A stretch of 6,211 bases of DNA from Bacteroidota bacterium (lineage in GTDB: Bacteria > Bacteroidota > Bacteroidia > B-17B0 > Aurantibacillaceae), in contig SYEI01000070.1 in NCBI GenBank assembly GCA_005800865.1, positions 1 to 6,211 on the forward strand, given 5' to 3'. Each line of letters starts with the position of its first letter. Position 1 is the stretch's first letter. The notes under the pieces are model-generated. The model saw only the letters and a list, made by a program, of their open reading frames with translations. It had not been told where the DNA came from and did no database searches. Made by a program: the position numbers and the translations under genes. Positions 1 through 6,127 of this stretch are shown here, piece by piece.

Positions 1-1213
1 CTTAACAAAATCATTAAATGGTGGAACAACATGGAGTGTGCCAGTTAAAATAATAGATGCTTTAAGTGATGGAGCCAAAAGACCGTTAGATAGACCTTGG
101 TTAGCTGTAAGTAATTCGGGCAATAATGTTTATGTAACCACAAAACCTGCTCCTTGGATTTTACCACCCAATAGGCCATATTTTATAAGTTCATCAAATG
201 GAGGAACTAGTTTTAATACTTGGCGCTATCTTGATACTACAAATTTTTTAGTTGGAAATGTTATTGCTGCCTCAATGGCAGCTCCTGCAATAACGGGGAA
301 TACTGTCATTGCAATTTACCCCAGCTATTTACCTTCACAAAGTGTATTTGCCAAATATATCTTAGCTAAAACAACCAACGGAGGTGGCACCTTTAATTAC
401 AGTACTGTTTTTAATTCTTCCTTCAGTACTGCTGCATCAAACGATTCAGCTAAATTGAGCTATAGAGTCATTATAAATCCTACTAACAGTAATCATTATG
501 TTTTTTTGACAATAGGTAGTTTAAGTGGAGTTGATTATGATATTTATATGACGGAAACATTTAACGGAGGCACTAGCTGGTCGGCTTTAATGCGCATTAA
601 TGATGATGTACTAAATAATGGAAAAATGCAAGATTTGGTTTGGGGAGACTTTGATTCTAATGGTAATTTAGCTATTACCTGGCGAGATAGGAGAAATGGT
701 TCAGGACCTGGTTACGCCAGAGCATCAGAAATTTATGGTGCATATAGAGCAGCAGGCTCATCCACTTTTACACCCAATTTTAAAATAAGTAGTACACTTG
801 AAACTTATGGAAATATATTAGCAGAAAGCGGAAATGATGTTATGAGTATGGCTTTAAGAAATGATACTTTACATACAGTTTGGGGAAGCACAAGAGATGG
901 TTCATTAGACATTTGGTATTCTCGGACGAAAGCTTCTACAGGTGGGACAACCGACATCAAACTTTTAAATAGCGAATCTTTAATAATAAAGAGTTTTCCA
1001 AATCCTTTTACTGATGATTTAATTGTTTCTGTAAACAACAATACAAAAATAGATGTAATTGAAATTTATTCTTCAACAGGAAAGTTAATTTTGTCACAAA
1101 AAAGTGACGCTATTGAAATAAAATTAAGTTTGAAATATTTAGCAGACGGCATTTATCAGATAAAAATACAACAAGGTAGTTTAATCTCTTACAAAAAGAT
1201 AATTAAGCAATAA
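1..1213 (+). CDS. Secreted Asp-box (BNR/sialidase-like) beta-propeller protein with T9SS type A sorting domain, 5'-partial
   Basis: The reading frame is open from position 2, the first full codon, to TAA at 1211-1213, giving 403 visible residues. The GTG at 38 is an internal valine rather than a start, because the frame upstream already encodes an Asp-box (SLNGGTTW, 11-34). Further boxes of the form S/T-x-N-G-G-x-T/S-W/F lie at 191-214, 371-394 and 557-580. Later segments such as DSNGNLAITW (about 650-680) and RDGSLDIWYS (about 893-922) look like degenerate blades. The last ~80 residues (from about 962) show the T9SS type A pattern: FPNPF, a central IEIYSSTGKLI strand and a terminal GIYQIKI...KKIIKQ. 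This implies export through Sec and the type IX system, then cell-surface attachment or release. Asp-box propellers occur in sialidases and other glycan-active or adhesive proteins. I see no catalytic sialidase signature, so enzyme activity is not claimed. The signal peptide would lie outside the window. Confidence 0.87.
   Translation, partial: LTKSLNGGTTWSVPVKIIDALSDGAKRPLDRPWLAVSNSGNNVYVTTKPAPWILPPNRPYFISSSNGGTSFNTWRYLDTTNFLVGNVIAASMAAPAITGNTVIAIYPSYLPSQSVFAKYILAKTTNGGGTFNYSTVFNSSFSTAASNDSAKLSYRVIINPTNSNHYVFLTIGSLSGVDYDIYMTETFNGGTSWSALMRINDDVLNNGKMQDLVWGDFDSNGNLAITWRDRRNGSGPGYARASEIYGAYRAAGSSTFTPNFKISSTLETYGNILAESGNDVMSMALRNDTLHTVWGSTRDGSLDIWYSRTKASTGGTTDIKLLNSESLIIKSFPNPFTDDLIVSVNNNTKIDVIEIYSSTGKLILSQKSDAIEIKLSLKYLADGIYQIKIQQGSLISYKKIIKQ
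962..1210 (+). other. T9SS type A C-terminal sorting domain (coding segment)
   Basis: This is the C-terminal ~83 residues of the left-hand protein. It follows a short G/T/S linker (STGGTTD) after the propeller. It has the usual order of the family: hydrophobic strand, FPNPF motif, strand, IEIYSSTGKLI, LKYLADGIYQIKI, and a basic end with KKIIKQ. Known family behaviour is recognition by the type IX secretion machinery and cleavage at the outer membrane. The exact N-terminal boundary is approximate. Confidence 0.85.
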
Positions 1214-1216
1214 CTG

Positions 1217-1236
1217 TTAGTAAATGAAAATACTAA
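1217..1236. terminator. Weak AT-rich stem-loop between convergent genes
   Basis: TTAGTA (1217-1222) and TACTAA (1231-1236) form a perfect 6 bp inverted repeat around an 8-base loop, extendable by G-T wobbles. It sits 3 bp after the stop of the plus-strand propeller gene and overlaps the TAG stop (1233-1235) of the minus-strand membrane gene. The position suits a shared terminator. However, the stem has only one G-C pair and no clear U-tract follows on either strand, so the call is tentative. Confidence 0.22.
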
Positions 1237-1733
1237 TGAGGTAATTTATCCTGAAAGTAGCCATACACCCAAGTACCAGCAACGGCACTTAAAAAGGTAA
1301 TAATTATAACCGTAAAACCACTTCCTATTTGAGCAAATAATGGTCCAGGGCAAGCGCCAGTAATAGCCCAACCTAAACCAAAAATTAAACCACCAATAAT
1401 AACTCCTTTGTTATTAGTTTTTGGAGTTAAAATCACTTGCTCTCCGTCTAAGGTTTTAATATTATATTTTTTAATAATGAAAACCGAAATCATTCCAACA
1501 ACAACTGCAGTTCCAATAACACCATACATGTGAAACGATTCAAATCGAAACATTTCTTGAATGCGAAACCAACTTACGATTTCAGCTTTCACAAATACAA
1601 TTCCAAATAACATTCCTATAAATGCATACACTAAGTTAGCCGTCCAAGGTTTTTTAATGTCTGAATTATTGATGCAAGTTGCCTTTAATTCAAACTCATC
1701 ATTTTCTACATTTTTTAAATTTTGTGTTGTCAT
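1233..1733 (-). CDS. YeeE/YedE-type transporter half, DUF6691-like inner-membrane protein
   Basis: This 166-residue membrane protein has a hydrophilic N-terminal stretch of ~30 residues, then four likely helices near residues 33-50, 70-87, 110-127 and 138-156. The signature GLGWAITGACPGP (119-131, with Cys128) is the conserved glycine/cysteine/proline motif of the YeeE/YedE family, and WFRIQEMFRFESFHMYG (55-71) is typical of its short DUF6691 branch. Family members carry thiosulfate or related sulfur compounds through the inner membrane, with conserved cysteines relaying the substrate. The start ATG (1731-1733) lies 10 bp after the stop of the other half-size subunit, so the two are almost certainly co-transcribed and probably act as one transporter. 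This is the last gene of the minus-strand array. The substrate is inferred from the family, not proven. PmpB-like naming would also fit. Confidence 0.87.
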   Translation of the reverse strand: MTTQNLKNVENDEFELKATCINNSDIKKPWTANLVYAFIGMLFGIVFVKAEIVSWFRIQEMFRFESFHMYGVIGTAVVVGMISVFIIKKYNIKTLDGEQVILTPKTNNKGVIIGGLIFGLGWAITGACPGPLFAQIGSGFTVIIITFLSAVAGTWVYGYFQDKLPH

Positions 1734-1743
1734 GATTTACTGA

Positions 1744-2307
1744 TTAAAGATTTAATAAAAAAGGTAAGATTAACCACGTCATAATAAAGCCACCAATCAT
1801 AAAACAACAGGTTGCAATTAAAGAAGGTAACTGTAAATTAGACAAACCCATGATGGCATGGCCACTTGTGCAACCGCCGGCATAACGTGTTCCAAAACCA
1901 ACCATAAAACCACCTAATACCATAAATACAAAACCACGCAAGGTTAATAAACTGTTCCAACTAAAAATATCGGTTGGTAATAAATGTTCGAAATCTTTTA
2001 CATTATTAGCAGATAACGCTTCCTTTGTACTTTCCGCAATAACTATTGGATTTGGATTAGTTAAAACAAAAGAGGCAATAATGCCACCAATAGCAACACC
2101 TCCTACAAAAAATAAATTCCAAGATTCTTTTTTCCAATCGTATTGAAAAAATTTAATATTAGCTGGAATACAAGCTGCACAAATATGACGTAACGAAGAT
2201 GAAATCCCAAAGGATTTATTTCCAATTAATAATAGCGCAGGAACAGTTAATCCAATAAGGACACCTGCAACGTACCATGGCCAAGGTTGTTTTAATAATT
2301 CTAACAT
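1744..2307 (-). CDS. YeeE/YedE family thiosulfate/sulfur transporter half
   Basis: This 187-residue integral membrane protein has hydrophobic segments near residues 13-29, 66-84, 124-140 and 161-183. The hallmark is GFGTRYAGGCTSGH (137-150), carrying the Gly-Gly-Cys-x-Ser-Gly-His motif of YeeE/YedE transporters. Further cysteines at 43, 46, 167 and 168 could join the thiol relay described for characterised thiosulfate-transporting members. With the 166-residue protein that follows, it makes a split (two-gene) version of the full-length transporter. The ATG at 2305-2307 is preceded by AT-rich sequence without a Shine-Dalgarno match. Upstream is a 74 bp gap containing a palindromic element, so this pair may have its own promoter or depend on read-through from dapA. 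No rhodanese, persulfide dioxygenase or sulfur-responsive regulator gene is visible nearby, so the true substrate is uncertain. Confidence 0.88.
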   Translation of the reverse strand: MLELLKQPWPWYVAGVLIGLTVPALLLIGNKSFGISSSLRHICAACIPANIKFFQYDWKKESWNLFFVGGVAIGGIIASFVLTNPNPIVIAESTKEALSANNVKDFEHLLPTDIFSWNSLLTLRGFVFMVLGGFMVGFGTRYAGGCTSGHAIMGLSNLQLPSLIATCCFMIGGFIMTWLILPFLLNL

Positions 2308-2331
2308 AGATTTTTGGGTTTAAAATAAACA

Positions 2332-2366
2332 TCCTCCGTCCTGCGGACACCTCCTTCAAAGGAGGA
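2332..2366. repeat. REP-like double-hairpin palindrome between dapA and the YeeE pair
   Basis: There are two adjacent perfect inverted repeats. GTCC-TGC-GGAC lies at 2338-2348, and CCTCCTT-CA-AAGGAGG at 2350-2365. A third option pairs TCCTCC (2332-2337) with GGAGGA (2361-2366) and encloses the first hairpin. The element is much more GC-rich than its surroundings. This design is typical of short dispersed REP-like intergenic repeats, and I recall similar hairpins in Bacteroidota genomes, but only one copy is in this window. On the minus strand it begins 15 bases after the dapA stop and is followed by T-rich sequence (TGTTTATTTT), so it could also act as a terminator or mRNA-stabilising 3' end for the upstream operon. 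Confidence 0.6.
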
Positions 2367-2381
2367 AATGTTTTACGTTAA

Positions 2382-3260
2382 TTAATAAGCAATTTTCTTC
2401 AATTTCGCCTTCACTGTATCATTAGGTTCTACTAGTGGCAAACGAACTGTTGGTTGAGTAATTTTCTTTTTTGCTAATACTACTTTTACACCGCCAGGAT
2501 TTCCATCTGCAAATAATTGCTCAGTGATTTCCATTAATTTGTAATGTAATTTTTGCGCATTCTTTAAATCATGTACTAAGGCAAAACGCACCATATCACT
2601 AAAATCTTTCGGATACGCATTCGCCACAACAGATATAACTCCATCTGCACCACTTGCAATTAAAGGTAAGGTTAAATTATCATCACCACTAATAATTAAG
2701 AAATTATCAGGACGGTATTTAATAATTTTCATGCATTGCTCAATATTTCCGCTAGCTTCTTTAATAGCTATGATGTTTTTAAATTCATTAGCTAAACGTA
2801 AAGTTGTTTCAGCAGTAATATTTGAAGCGGTGCGTCCTGGTACATTATACAATATAATTGGTAATGGACTGGCCTTTGAAATAGCTTTATAATGCTGGTA
2901 AATACCATCTTGAGAAGGTTTGTTGTAATATGGAGATACCGAAAGAATGGCATCAAAATCAGATAAATCATCTTTCTTTAATTGCTCAACTAATTCAGCA
3001 GTGTTATTACCACCAACACCTAATACTAATGGAACACGTTTTTTAGTTGTCTTAATGATATGGGCAATCACTTGTCTTTTTTCTTCTTTAGATAAAGTAG
3101 CTGTTTCTCCTGTAGTTCCTAGAACCACAATATACTCTACTCTCCCCTTGATGATATGTTCTACTAATTTTGTTAATGCAGGAAAATCAACTTCTCCTTT
3201 TGCTGTAAATGGTGTTACTATTGCCACACCTGTTCCTGTAAAATTTGTTGCTTGAGCCAT
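2382..3260 (-). CDS. dapA: 4-hydroxy-tetrahydrodipicolinate synthase
   Basis: DapA condenses pyruvate with aspartate semialdehyde in the cytoplasm, the first committed step to meso-diaminopimelate (peptidoglycan) and lysine. The 292-residue protein is the usual full length for this TIM-barrel enzyme. Visible active-site elements are GTTGE (48-52, Thr49/Thr50), YYNKPSQDG (111-119, Tyr112), YNVPGRT (138-144, with Tyr138 and Arg143), and the Schiff-base lysine Lys167 in IAIKEASGN. SGDDN (191-195) and GADGVISV (204-211) are also family-typical. At the lysine-inhibition site known from E. coli, Asn80, Glu84 and Tyr106 align with Asn85, Glu89 and Tyr111, but His53 and His56 align with Lys58 and Lys61, so feedback inhibition may be weak or absent. 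The ATG (3258-3260) overlaps the upstream stop by one base (TAATG), implying translational coupling with the upstream gene. Confidence 0.97.
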   Translation of the reverse strand: MAQATNFTGTGVAIVTPFTAKGEVDFPALTKLVEHIIKGRVEYIVVLGTTGETATLSKEEKRQVIAHIIKTTKKRVPLVLGVGGNNTAELVEQLKKDDLSDFDAILSVSPYYNKPSQDGIYQHYKAISKASPLPIILYNVPGRTASNITAETTLRLANEFKNIIAIKEASGNIEQCMKIIKYRPDNFLIISGDDNLTLPLIASGADGVISVVANAYPKDFSDMVRFALVHDLKNAQKLHYKLMEITEQLFADGNPGGVKVVLAKKKITQPTVRLPLVEPNDTVKAKLKKIAY

Positions 3261-3775
3261 TATTTAGTTGTTTTAATCATGTGTAAATATACAATTACTT
3301 GCTCTAAAAATTTTGATGGATTATTTGTTTGATCACCATCGATGCTAATATCAAAAATAGGATTTTGAAAATGACTGATTTTACATTTAGCTGTTACTAA
3401 TTTACTAATGGCTAATGTCTTTATTTGTTCAGCATCTCCCAAATTAATCAATGCATCAATTGGCTTTAGACTCAATGTTTGAATAACTTGCTCTGTGGGT
3501 AATCCAAAAAAATTAAATTGTTTTTTATCTAATATCGTATGCTCAAAATTTGGTTTTGGTGTTTGTTCGGGCTTACCATCAAATACAACTGCCACATGAA
3601 CATTGATATTATCCTTTTTACAAGAATTAATAAAATCAACCACATTACTTAATTGATTATCATAGGCGATAATTAAGACATTGGATAATTGACTCCAAGG
3701 TATAAATTGTTTATTGCCATTTGGACTTTCTTTGCTAGAAAGTAAATAGTTGGCTATGTTGTTTAATAGTGACAC
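3260..3775 (-). CDS. DUF6913-like conserved protein of unknown function
   Basis: This 171-residue soluble protein has no membrane segment or signal peptide. It has an alpha/beta look: a strand NVLIIAYDN (32-40), helix, second strand VHVAVVFDG (54-62), the segment PIDALINLGD (104-113), and a C-terminal helix ending in VIVYLHMIKTTK. The order matches my recollection of DUF6913 proteins of Bacteroidota, in which a pair of strands is followed by FDLLI..Y, a conserved 'skA.fKvG' region (here TAKCKISHFQN, 128-138) and a final YLK-like helix. Function is unknown. The start is GTG at 3773-3775: an in-frame TAA lies 9 bases upstream (3785-3787) with no ATG between. It follows mazG by 34 bp and overlaps dapA by one base. 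The coupling to dapA suggests a related or co-expressed role but does not prove one. Confidence 0.75.
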   Translation of the reverse strand: MSLLNNIANYLLSSKESPNGNKQFIPWSQLSNVLIIAYDNQLSNVVDFINSCKKDNINVHVAVVFDGKPEQTPKPNFEHTILDKKQFNFFGLPTEQVIQTLSLKPIDALINLGDAEQIKTLAISKLVTAKCKISHFQNPIFDISIDGDQTNNPSKFLEQVIVYLHMIKTTK

Positions 3776-3809
3776 TGTAATTATTTATTTACAAATCTTA
3801 AATATAATT

Positions 3810-4613
3810 TCAATTTTCTAACTTTTTAGCTTCGTTCCAAAACACATCCATTTCAGCTAAGGAACAATCGGCTAAAGCTTTGCCTTGTGCTAAAATTTTT
3901 TGTTCCATGTAATTAAAACGAGACATAAATTTTTTGTTTGTTTTTTCTAATGCATCTTCCGAATTGATATTTAAGAAGCGAGCGTAATTTATTAAAGCAA
4001 ATAACACATCTCCTAATTCAGATTCTAATTTATAATGAATTTTATTTTTAGATTCTTCATCTTTAGCCGAATGCATAGAAGCTACTTCTACTTGCAATTC
4101 CGCTAATTCTTCTTGCACTTTTTCCCACACTTGATTTGGATCTTCCCAATCAAAACCAATAGCCCTCGCTTTATCTTGAATACGTAAAGCCTTTAATAAC
4201 GAAGGCATGCTGTTTGGTACACCTGATAAAGCGCCTTTATTTCCTTCTTTTTGTTTGAGCTTTTCCCAGTTAGTAGTTACCTCTTCGGCATTAGCCACTT
4301 TCACATCACCATAAATATGCGGGTGACGGAAAATCATTTTATCGCATAAAGAATTAATGACATCTGTAATATTAAAGTCATTAGTCTCGCTTCCAATTTT
4401 AGAATAGAAAACTAAATGCAATAAAATATCTCCAATCTCTTTTTTGATTTCGTTTTTATCACCTTTTAAAATGGCATCGCTTAATTCATAAGTTTCCTCA
4501 ATGGTTAAATGACGTAAGGTTTCCATGGTTTGTTTTTGATCCCAAGGGCATTTCGCTCTTAGGTCATCCATGATGTTCAATAACCGTTCAAAGGCAACTA
4601 GTCTTTCGTCCAT
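3810..4613 (-). CDS. mazG: Nucleoside triphosphate pyrophosphohydrolase MazG
   Basis: MazG hydrolyses (d)NTPs, including damaged ones, to NMP and pyrophosphate in the cytoplasm. In E. coli it also affects (p)ppGpp levels. The protein is 267 residues, close to the E. coli enzyme, and has two tandem MazG domains. Domain 1 holds CPWDQKQT (22-29), the metal-binding EExxE (Glu39, Glu40, Glu43) and ExxD (Glu59, Asp62). The linker carries FRHPHIYGDV (95-104) and NWEKLKQKEG (115-124). Domain 2 repeats the pattern with EELAE (168-172) and ELGD (199-202), followed by a conserved NKKFMSRFNYME helix. Both metal sites look intact. The ATG (4611-4613) begins one base after the kmo stop (TAA-A-ATG), so translation is probably coupled. 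This housekeeping MazG differs from short phage or toxin-linked MazG-like proteins, which have one domain. Confidence 0.96.
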   Translation of the reverse strand: MDERLVAFERLLNIMDDLRAKCPWDQKQTMETLRHLTIEETYELSDAILKGDKNEIKKEIGDILLHLVFYSKIGSETNDFNITDVINSLCDKMIFRHPHIYGDVKVANAEEVTTNWEKLKQKEGNKGALSGVPNSMPSLLKALRIQDKARAIGFDWEDPNQVWEKVQEELAELQVEVASMHSAKDEESKNKIHYKLESELGDVLFALINYARFLNINSEDALEKTNKKFMSRFNYMEQKILAQGKALADCSLAEMDVFWNEAKKLEN

Positions 4614-4614
4614 T

Positions 4615-5964
4615 TTATAATGATTTTAAAATCGCGCTTTCCACATCTGCACTATCCCACTTCGCTTCAATGTCTGGCATTGCCATAATTTTATCCATGA
4701 TAGCTTGCTGTTTGTTTCCATTCACTAAAGCTTCGCTGTATCTAATATGTGGACTATACGTTACCATACTGTATAATGGAATCCATTTTTCAGGATGTTT
4801 TGCACTAAAGTGAGCTTCAATTTTCTTTTGTAATAAAAAAGTTTTATCAGCAGTTTTGTCACGCATTTCTATAAAGTTAGCAATCGCTAAATCAGCAATC
4901 GCGTCACCATCTGGCTTACGCAATGTTTCGTATTCTTTTAAACAAGCGCCGTTTAAGTCGCCATACTTATCCATTAATTCATTTAAAACCACACAGTCTT
5001 CAAAACCACAATTCATTCCTTGTCCATAAAAAGGAACAATAGCATGAGCCGCATCACCAATTAGAGCAATTTTTTCGTCCCACACCCAAGGTTTACATTT
5101 TACCGTTACTAAACTTGATGTTGGATTAGTCATCCAATCTTCTATTAAAGTTGGCATCAAAGGAACTGCATCAGGAAACTCTTGTTTGAAGAATGCCATC
5201 ACTTCCTCTTTGGTTTTGATGGTATCAAAAGACACTTTCCCTTCCATTTGAAAAAACAAGGTACAAGTAAAACTACCATCCATGTTTGGTAAGGCAATCA
5301 TCATAAAGCTTCCACGAGGCCAAATATGAAGACAATTTTTTTCAATTAAATGTTCACCGTTTGGTCCGGCTGGAATCACTAATTCTTTATAACCAGCATC
5401 AATATAAAATTGCTGGTAATCAAAACGATCCGATTGAAATTGCATTTGGGTACGCACAGCACTAAACGCGCCATCAGAACCTAATACGATATCACTTTTT
5501 ACATCTGTTGTTTTATTGGTTGACGTATTAAAAAACGATAATTCATTAGTTTTTCTATCTAACTTATCGCAACGCTCTTCAAAATGTAAAGTTACATTTG
5601 GTTGTTGTTCTGCTAAATCCATCAAACGCATATTGATCCCACCACGTGATACTGAATAAATAGCCTGATTATCTTTACCGTAGGCTTGATAAGTTGATGA
5701 ACCATCTTTCATATGAATGGCGCGACCATACATAGGAATCGCTATCTTTTTAATTTCATCTGCAATGCCCACACCTTCTAATCCTCTCCAACCTCTATCG
5801 CTTAAGGCTAAGTTAATAGAACGACCAGCAATCATATTTGCTTTACGCATGTCACCACGACGCTCATACACATCAACTTTATAGCCTCGTTTTGCTAAAT
5901 AAATTGAAACTAAAGAACCAACTAATCCGGCACCGACAACTGTTATATTTTTTTGAGTACTCAT
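4615..5964 (-). CDS. kmo: Kynurenine 3-monooxygenase (FAD-dependent)
   Basis: KMO hydroxylates L-kynurenine to 3-hydroxykynurenine using FAD, NADPH and O2, in the pathway from tryptophan to quinolinate/NAD or to anthranilate-type degradation. The 449-residue protein begins with the FAD-binding GAGLVG (11-16) and an acidic end of the second strand near YERR (33-36). GRSINLALSDRGWRGL (47-62) is a KMO hallmark. The second FAD motif LGSDGAFSAVR (161-171) and the third, GDAAHA (303-308) with PFYGQGMNCGFED (311-323), are intact. Residues corresponding to the substrate pocket are Arg81, Tyr103, Asn363 in NFIEMRD, and PLYSMVTYS (396-404). No C-terminal membrane anchor like that of mitochondrial KMO is seen. 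The start ATG is the only one after an in-frame stop at 5989-5991. It is the first gene of the minus-strand array, divergent from the right-edge gene. No kynureninase or 3-HAO gene is visible here. Confidence 0.95.
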   Translation of the reverse strand: MSTQKNITVVGAGLVGSLVSIYLAKRGYKVDVYERRGDMRKANMIAGRSINLALSDRGWRGLEGVGIADEIKKIAIPMYGRAIHMKDGSSTYQAYGKDNQAIYSVSRGGINMRLMDLAEQQPNVTLHFEERCDKLDRKTNELSFFNTSTNKTTDVKSDIVLGSDGAFSAVRTQMQFQSDRFDYQQFYIDAGYKELVIPAGPNGEHLIEKNCLHIWPRGSFMMIALPNMDGSFTCTLFFQMEGKVSFDTIKTKEEVMAFFKQEFPDAVPLMPTLIEDWMTNPTSSLVTVKCKPWVWDEKIALIGDAAHAIVPFYGQGMNCGFEDCVVLNELMDKYGDLNGACLKEYETLRKPDGDAIADLAIANFIEMRDKTADKTFLLQKKIEAHFSAKHPEKWIPLYSMVTYSPHIRYSEALVNGNKQQAIMDKIMAMPDIEAKWDSADVESAILKSL

Positions 5965-6127
5965 AATATATTCGAAATTTTTAAAGCACTAATTTATCCT
6001 TTTCTTTGGTAAATGACAGATATTTTAATTGACAATTTAACGTTAAAAGTGATTATTTGTTTATAATGAATTGGTGCTGAAGATTTAAAAAATTTTGCAT
6101 TCGTTTTAATAAATGTAAATTTGAAAT
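5965..6127. promoter_or_regulatory. Divergent intergenic region, kmo/tilS
   Basis: This 163 bp, very AT-rich stretch must hold the promoter for the kmo-mazG-DUF6913-dapA array (minus strand) and probably one for the tilS-like gene (plus strand). I find no convincing match to the Bacteroidota -33 TTTG / -7 TAnnTTTG pattern. The nearest -7-like site for kmo is TAAATTAG (minus strand, 5996-5989, 24 bases before the ATG), with one mismatch and no good -33 element. For the plus strand, TTGACA at 6030-6035 lies 17 bases before ATTATTTG (6053-6060), which keeps TTTG but lacks the leading TA. No inverted repeat suggesting an operator stands out. Confidence 0.4.

Noticed and set aside
38..40. GTG as the start codon of the left-hand protein
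   Set aside because: The frame continues upstream to the window edge and encodes a full Asp-box (11-34), so this is an internal valine.
805..1041. Minus-strand open frame of 78 codons
   Set aside because: It lies wholly antisense to the T9SS-tailed propeller gene, has no recognisable domain, and the sense frame has clear motifs across this stretch.
1561..1743. Plus-strand open frame of 60 codons
   Set aside because: It is antisense to the N-terminal part of the 166-residue YeeE-type gene, with no family features of its own.
2378..2385. TTAATTAA palindrome overlapping the dapA stop
   Set aside because: An 8-base AT palindrome is expected by chance in sequence this AT-rich, and it is explained by the TAA stop context.
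2947..3255. Plus-strand open frame of 102 codons
   Set aside because: It is antisense to the N-terminal third of dapA, where the sense strand carries the GTTGE motif; its composition is that of a reversed frame.
6030..6067. TTGACA and TATAAT as a classical sigma-70 promoter
   Set aside because: Both hexamers are perfect, but 26 bases separate them, far beyond the 16-18 that would work, and Bacteroidota housekeeping sigma uses a different -7 pattern.
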